Of a stretch of 39,232 bases of DNA, positions 34,901-39,232 are shown piece by piece; within the stretch, counting starts at the first letter, position 1, and each line of letters starts with the position of its first letter. The notes under the pieces were generated by a model. It was not told the origin of the DNA, ran no database searches, and saw nothing but the letters and a program-made list of their open reading frames with translations. This stretch comes from Trametopsis cervina (taxonomy: Eukaryota; Basidiomycota; Agaricomycetes; Polyporales; Irpicaceae): contig MU278400.1 of NCBI GenBank assembly GCA_022385755.1, positions 1 through 39,232 of the forward strand, in the 5' to 3' direction. The translations under genes were made by a program, and so were the position numbers.

Positions 34901-35929
34901 TTCCGCATACGTGCGAGCAATGGGCAGGGAGGATTCGAACACGAACGCATTCCTCGAATCTGTACTCATAGTATGCATCTTCATCGACGATATCTGCATC
35001 GACCTTGGAGATCTTCCGGACGAGGCAAGATAACCGGATTCGGAGAAGGCCTCACGTAGATGCGCAGGAACGGGCGTTGATTGTTGAAGTCGACATATTC
35101 AAGCGTGTGATAGGCTGAGTGCACGACTACCCTACATCCGGTACGCCTAATCGACCGGCAGCACGACAACGCGCGTTTAATAGGAATGGTCGGCAGGCAT
35201 GGGAAGGGTTGATACTTGACGAACATGGCAAGTTTGAGCGTGGGCGGGGGATTCCATGGCACAGCTCAGGGTGCGCCACACGCAGAAATCATGCTGTGTG
35301 AATCCCAGATGGTCCTCCGGTTATGTGAAGTCCAGGCTCTTGTATACTATGACCCAACCCTCGGTCCGTTCTCGTCGCTGGACGCCGTGCGAATGGCCCA
35401 TAATCTATAAGAAGTGCGGAGGACGTCAGCATAGTAGTCAAACAGCATGTAAGCAGCATAAAATACAACCCATCACGGTCCGTTGTTCATCGCTGAGAGC
35501 GGGTGAATGCACAGGCAACGTTGTACCCCTCGATATACGCCGTGATGAGACTGTACAGGCAGAGATCATTCGGAAGCGTGAGCTGGAGTTTTGTAGTCAA
35601 AATATGCGTCGTGCACATTCTATATGTCTATGTGTACTCACATTCTGTGCACGAAAAAGCCAGGGCATGAGCAGGCCTCGCAACATCTGCAACTTGTCAT
35701 TCGCAGCTACCTGATCCACGACGTACGTCTCCGCCACATAAGCACGTCCGCAACGACGTGCAAACAACTGGTGCAGCTAGTCGCTTTCCTCGAATACAGC
35801 GGGGCTATGCAGGTGCTGGGACCGGTCGTCGAGAAGTCTTAGACAGATCCTAGCTGCGTTCAGTGTGTCAAGACCGTCGGCGGAGGTCAGCTCACCTGCC
35901 ATTCGTTCGCCTACATTGCTCAGCTAACA
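31901..35929. other. Gene-poor stretch, no supported gene
   Basis: Several plus-strand open frames of 100-200 codons occur (for example 33224-33817 and 34486-34971). They are rich in Arg, Pro and Cys, show no recognisable domain and have no conserved counterpart in the window. A single mariner-end-like TACAGGGTGTCC occurs at 34106 without a partner. I see no further repeats or RNA genes. Confidence 0.4.
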
Positions 35930-36474
35930 ATTAGGACAGACGGGGTAAAAGAAACCATGTCGACCAGCATGGTGTTGTGCGGAACGTACATTCGATACGT
36001 TCGACGGTGAGTATGTGGACTGTGCACTGACAAGAGATGTCGTGGTGGAGGGCGTGATGGAGAAGAGAGGAGAGGACAGCCAGCGTTGTTCGATGGGAAT
36101 CATCCAATGCGCAGGCCTTGTTAAACGGGTAGAACGGAAGCGTTGTGATGGCAGGGGGAAGCACGATATTGGGGGACGTTAGATCGGCTGGACGTTGAAG
36201 ATGAACCGGAAGGCACGAGGTGAGTCCGCAGTGGTGCGGCAGCAGTGCAGGCGCATCATACAGAGACGTAGAACTCACCGACGTCGGCATTGCTCATCCT
36301 CATACGCCTCTCACTTGTTCAGCGCTCCATCCTCCCCTTCGTACAACCATCGCGGATGTGTCTGGAACTTTGCACCGTAAGAAACAGCATCAGAACGCAG
36401 AGATAGACATCTCGCCTCGGCCATTCTTTCGCCACAGCCTCGGGGTGACTGAGGATCCAGGCGGAGTGCTCGAC
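35930..36474 (+). repeat. Repeat family A, copy A5 (5' half of an interrupted copy)
   Basis: GTGCACTGACAAGAGATG followed by TCGTGGTGGAGGG at 36026 matches the start of A3. GGCACGAGGTGAGTCCGC (GT at 36220), CAGTGCAGGCGCATC, GAACTCACCGACGTCGGC and GAGATAGACATCTCGCC (near 36399) match A4 in order. It stops at GTGCTCGAC, exactly where the inserted element begins, and resumes at 38053. Confidence 0.65.
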
Positions 36475-38052
36475 CATCAGCGAAATAACAAAAACGTGAT
36501 ATAATGTGGACAAGCGTGCCGGAAGTTGGCGGGATAAATATTTGTGGGAAAGTATGCTAACGCGTTGCAACGACGATTGATTTTGGTACTGGGTTTATCA
36601 CCCCTTCCAATGCAATAGAACCTTGAAGCACTTATTTACCTTGGTATCGATTGTTTTATAATCTCGCTTGAAAATGCTAATCTTGGTCAATGCTATCCAA
36701 TTGTAGGGTGCTTAATGACGTCATTGAGCCAGAGTCTCGCAGTATGACGAGCTGAAGGTCAGACCACTTTACATGAACAGGTGAGGTGCAACTGTACAGT
36801 ACCACACCGGAGCTTTAACCTTACTTGGTCGGATATATCTCAATGCCCGGCCCTGTCTGCGAACTTCGTTGTCTTTGCCCTTCCCACCAACATTGCGCTT
36901 GGGTCTCATCGGGGACTCCATTCCTCTAACGGTAACCTCCACTGATTGCAGAAATCAAACGCAGACCCATTTACGTGAACACGAGACTGGCCTTGATTTT
37001 GTGGACGTACGGTGCGGCTGTACAGTGAGAACCCGGATGAGCCGCTGAGGTAGAGCAATCGCATGCCCTTGTTTGCCCTCGTTCCCGCCGGTCATGCCCT
37101 TGTTACTCATGAATACGGTCAGTCCACGTCACCTCTGCATGCCTGATGGTGACACCTTCCCCCGCACCGAGCCGCACACTCTTGCATCCAAAATTGGTGG
37201 GCAGCTATTCCTCATCAACGCGCCCAATCTCATGCGCCCGACACTCAGTATTCCGCTTTTCCAACCGCATACATCCATCAATTGGCCTCCTCTCGATCGC
37301 CACATGCAGGATGTGCTGCTGCACCCCATGTGCCTCATTCTGCGGCGGCCCATGTAGCGTCAACACCTCGCCCTCCTCGTCTTCTTGTCGCACTCACCGC
37401 GCCGCCTCCCCACCTCCCTGACTACGCCGTCTCGCTCGTTCCCACTCTATTGCCTCCCTTCCAGCGCTGTCTGTTGTGCGTCACCTTTGCCCTCACCATC
37501 CTTGCGTATTTAGTAAGCATACGTCTTGTCAAAGGACCTCACTGAGTAGTCGAACCAGGTGCTGATGACCCCCAAATGGAACCGCTGAACCAGTTGCGTG
37601 CTTCCTTCACGAGCAACCAGGTAAGGCAAATGGTGCCATGCTGATTAACCTCGGTCAGAAGTAGGCCATCGTCGAGCGATGACTGAAGGGATCAGCATGC
37701 TGTCCCGTAGACTACAGAATGCGATGTGTACTAGAAAAGAAAATCAATAATCATATTTTCTCATATTTGACCGTGCACAATCCTAAGCAACCCTAGATAA
37801 ATTGGTCAACACGATCCATATTCGGGCTGTGTCAATGGAACACGTGGTAAAGCATGATATCGGCTCTGCCGGAAATGCCATGGTGTGGAAAACCCAGTGT
37901 CAGAAATGATATTGCATGGTGAGAGTGGCCAACTATCAAATATGCGCGACCCTGCGCTGCAACTCCAGCCCTCGGTGGTTAGAATAGATATTGCAAGGTT
38001 AGGGTTACTTATATAGGTCAAGTTAGATCTCATTTTTGTTTTTTTGGCGATG
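36475..38052. mobile_element. Inverted-repeat element (about 1.58 kb) inserted in an A repeat
   Basis: The left end begins CATCAGCGAAATAACAAAAA and the reverse complement of the right end begins CATCGCCAAAAAAACAAAAA. Over the first 30 positions, ungapped, 23 match. Removing 36475-38052 plus one of two flanking AC dinucleotides restores GTGCTCGACGTGCTGTCAGG, which aligns without gaps with GTGCTTGACGTGCTTTGGTG of copy A4 (about 22458). The target duplication is therefore 2 bp (AC), or 3 bp (GAC) if the right end is one base shorter. No transposase was recognised. Inside is a roughly 200-bp direct duplication. The superfamily is not assigned. Confidence 0.65.
36755..37115. repeat. Roughly 200-bp direct duplication inside the inverted-repeat element
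   Basis: CAGACCACTTTACATGAACA at 36760 recurs as CAGACCCATTTACGTGAACA at 36962. GCAACTGTACAGT at 36788 recurs as GCGGCTGTACAGT at 37014. TTTGCCCTTCCCACC near 36874 recurs as TTTGCCCTCGTTCCC near 37073. Spacing is about 200-225 bp. No function is assigned. Confidence 0.6.
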
Positions 38053-39232
38053 ACGTGCTGTCAGGTTGTTACATGGTGAGCGAGGCGTGCACAAATTGAT
38101 GGCGGCCGATCTGACCCGAAGTGCGCACGCCACAACGCCCGCGCTTCCATTGCGCTGACGACCTGCCAAATACCTCCACCTTCCATCTCGTCATCATCAC
38201 TGTACCACTCGATCGACGCCCAATCGTAAGGCTATCTCGACGTCTCGGCCCGAATTCTGACACTCGAGCCGCATGCCGCAAGCCGCGTGCACTCATCACG
38301 CTTCTACTTGGTGCCGTGGATCGCTCCCATCACCTTTACCTCGCGACACATCCCTCGATCCTCATCCCACACCCCGGCATTCCCTCCCTTCTCCGCCACC
38401 TCCTCGACGCCACACATACGAGCCCTCCACCTTCCACAAGCCTCAGTCCCGACCCTGTCACTGTGTCCTCCAGGAGTATCACCAAGGGCCAAACCGCAAC
38501 TATCCGTTGATCACAAGTCAACACCGTGTCAAGATCGCAATTAATCTACGTCGATCGGCCGCGACGGAGAGGATGCATTTGTGGGTTCTTTGGCTGGGGT
38601 GTATGGCCACCATTGGTGCGTGGTTTGATCTTCTCTGAGATTGTAGTCACTTATCGTGCAGGGGCGCATTCTACGTCACAATTCTCTTCGGGCTGTTCAC
38701 CGTCAACCTCCGGTTTGCCTCTGGGCCTTTCAATCGATGCCGCGAACGCCACCCTTCTCACCATTACCCACACAACTCGATCGGCACAGAAGGCTGCCCA
38801 CACCAAGTTATGCGTTCCCCCAAGAATCACAACTCCTCTAGTCCCGTCCTCGGTCCACCAAACACCACTCTTATGAACGCGATCTGACCCACTAACCTCA
38901 TCCTGCTTCTTGCGGCCGCTGCCCTCGAGACTCTTCCTATAGAGTGACTCCATCTCTACCTCGCCGTCGTCGCCACCCCTCCGGATCCTCTTGCTTTAGC
39001 CCACCTGGAATCCTCACGTATAACAACCTGAACGGCCAACCGCTTCTATCCACACAGGTGTCGTCTTCTCCGATCTATCCATTGATTGTCTGACCGCGGC
39101 TGCCTGCGTATGCACAGCTGCATATTCGTGTGCAGCACACGCCGCTCCCGCTATCCACTATCTGAGATCGCCTCTCGCCCGCTTCTCCGTGTCTGGCTCA
39201 CGAATGGCCGTGCCGAACCTTCACCCCTTTGT
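38053..39232 (+). repeat. Repeat family A, copy A6 (3' half of the interrupted copy, runs off the right edge)
   Basis: It continues A5 beyond the inserted element. From GGCGGCCGATCTGACCC at about 38101 to the window end it is nearly identical to 22510-23653 of A4, with only scattered substitutions and a few small indels. The intron-like pattern GTGCGT ... GTGCAG is at 38616-38661. The window ends inside the shared sequence, so the full length of the near-identical block is unknown. No gene was recognised. Confidence 0.7.

Noticed and set aside
37997..38008. GTTAGGGTTAC, telomere-like
   Set aside because: Only a single unit of the TTAGGG-type repeat, inside the inverted-repeat element. It does not support a telomere or an interstitial telomeric array.
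37775..38010. TAAGCAACCCTA / TAAGTAACCCTA inverted pair as possible transposon ends
   Set aside because: The match is short, no target duplication flanks it, and both copies lie inside the better supported element 36475-38052.

Overview
The window reads as nuclear DNA of a filamentous basidiomycete, most likely an Agaricomycete. The only intact protein genes I can support are three paralogues of the multi-pass membrane family DUF6535, which is strongly expanded in Agaricomycetes. Their introns are short (50-57 nt) GT-AG introns. Gene density is very low, and most open frames here are chance frames in decayed repeats.

Layout: 1-2660 is a long repeat copy (A1) that includes remnants of a plus-strand gene. 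2661-6060 holds no gene. 6060-11905 is module 1: repeat A2 (+), a short conserved segment X1, DUF6535 gene 1 (minus, 11578 to 7965) and its 5' flank. 11905-18360 is module 2: A3, X2, gene 2 (minus, 17955 to 14216) and 5' flank. 18360-20250 is another decayed copy of the plus-strand gene, followed at 20790-20985 by an orphan copy of the DUF6535 5' flank. 21990-30702 is module 3: A4, X3, gene 3 (minus, 29620 to 25743), and a 5' flank interrupted by a 653-bp hAT-type element with an 8-bp target duplication. 30703-31900 is another remnant of the plus-strand family. 31900-35930 holds no recognisable gene. 35930-39232 is one more A repeat, split by a 1.58-kb inverted-repeat element.

The three genes share the same five-exon structure with identical intron phases (0, 1, 2, 1), a TATA-like box 91-99 nt before the ATG, and a divergent plus-strand intron-like signature just upstream. 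I infer a triplicated module: a DUF6535 gene divergently paired with a plus-strand transcription unit whose copies have mostly decayed into the dispersed repeats. Gene 1 has lost its last 36 codons to an in-frame stop. Gene 2 has competing splice acceptors at its last intron. Gene 3 carries extra hydrophobic sequence. The biochemical function of DUF6535 is not known, and none is proposed.

All alignments were made by eye. No identity values, searches or transcript data were available.
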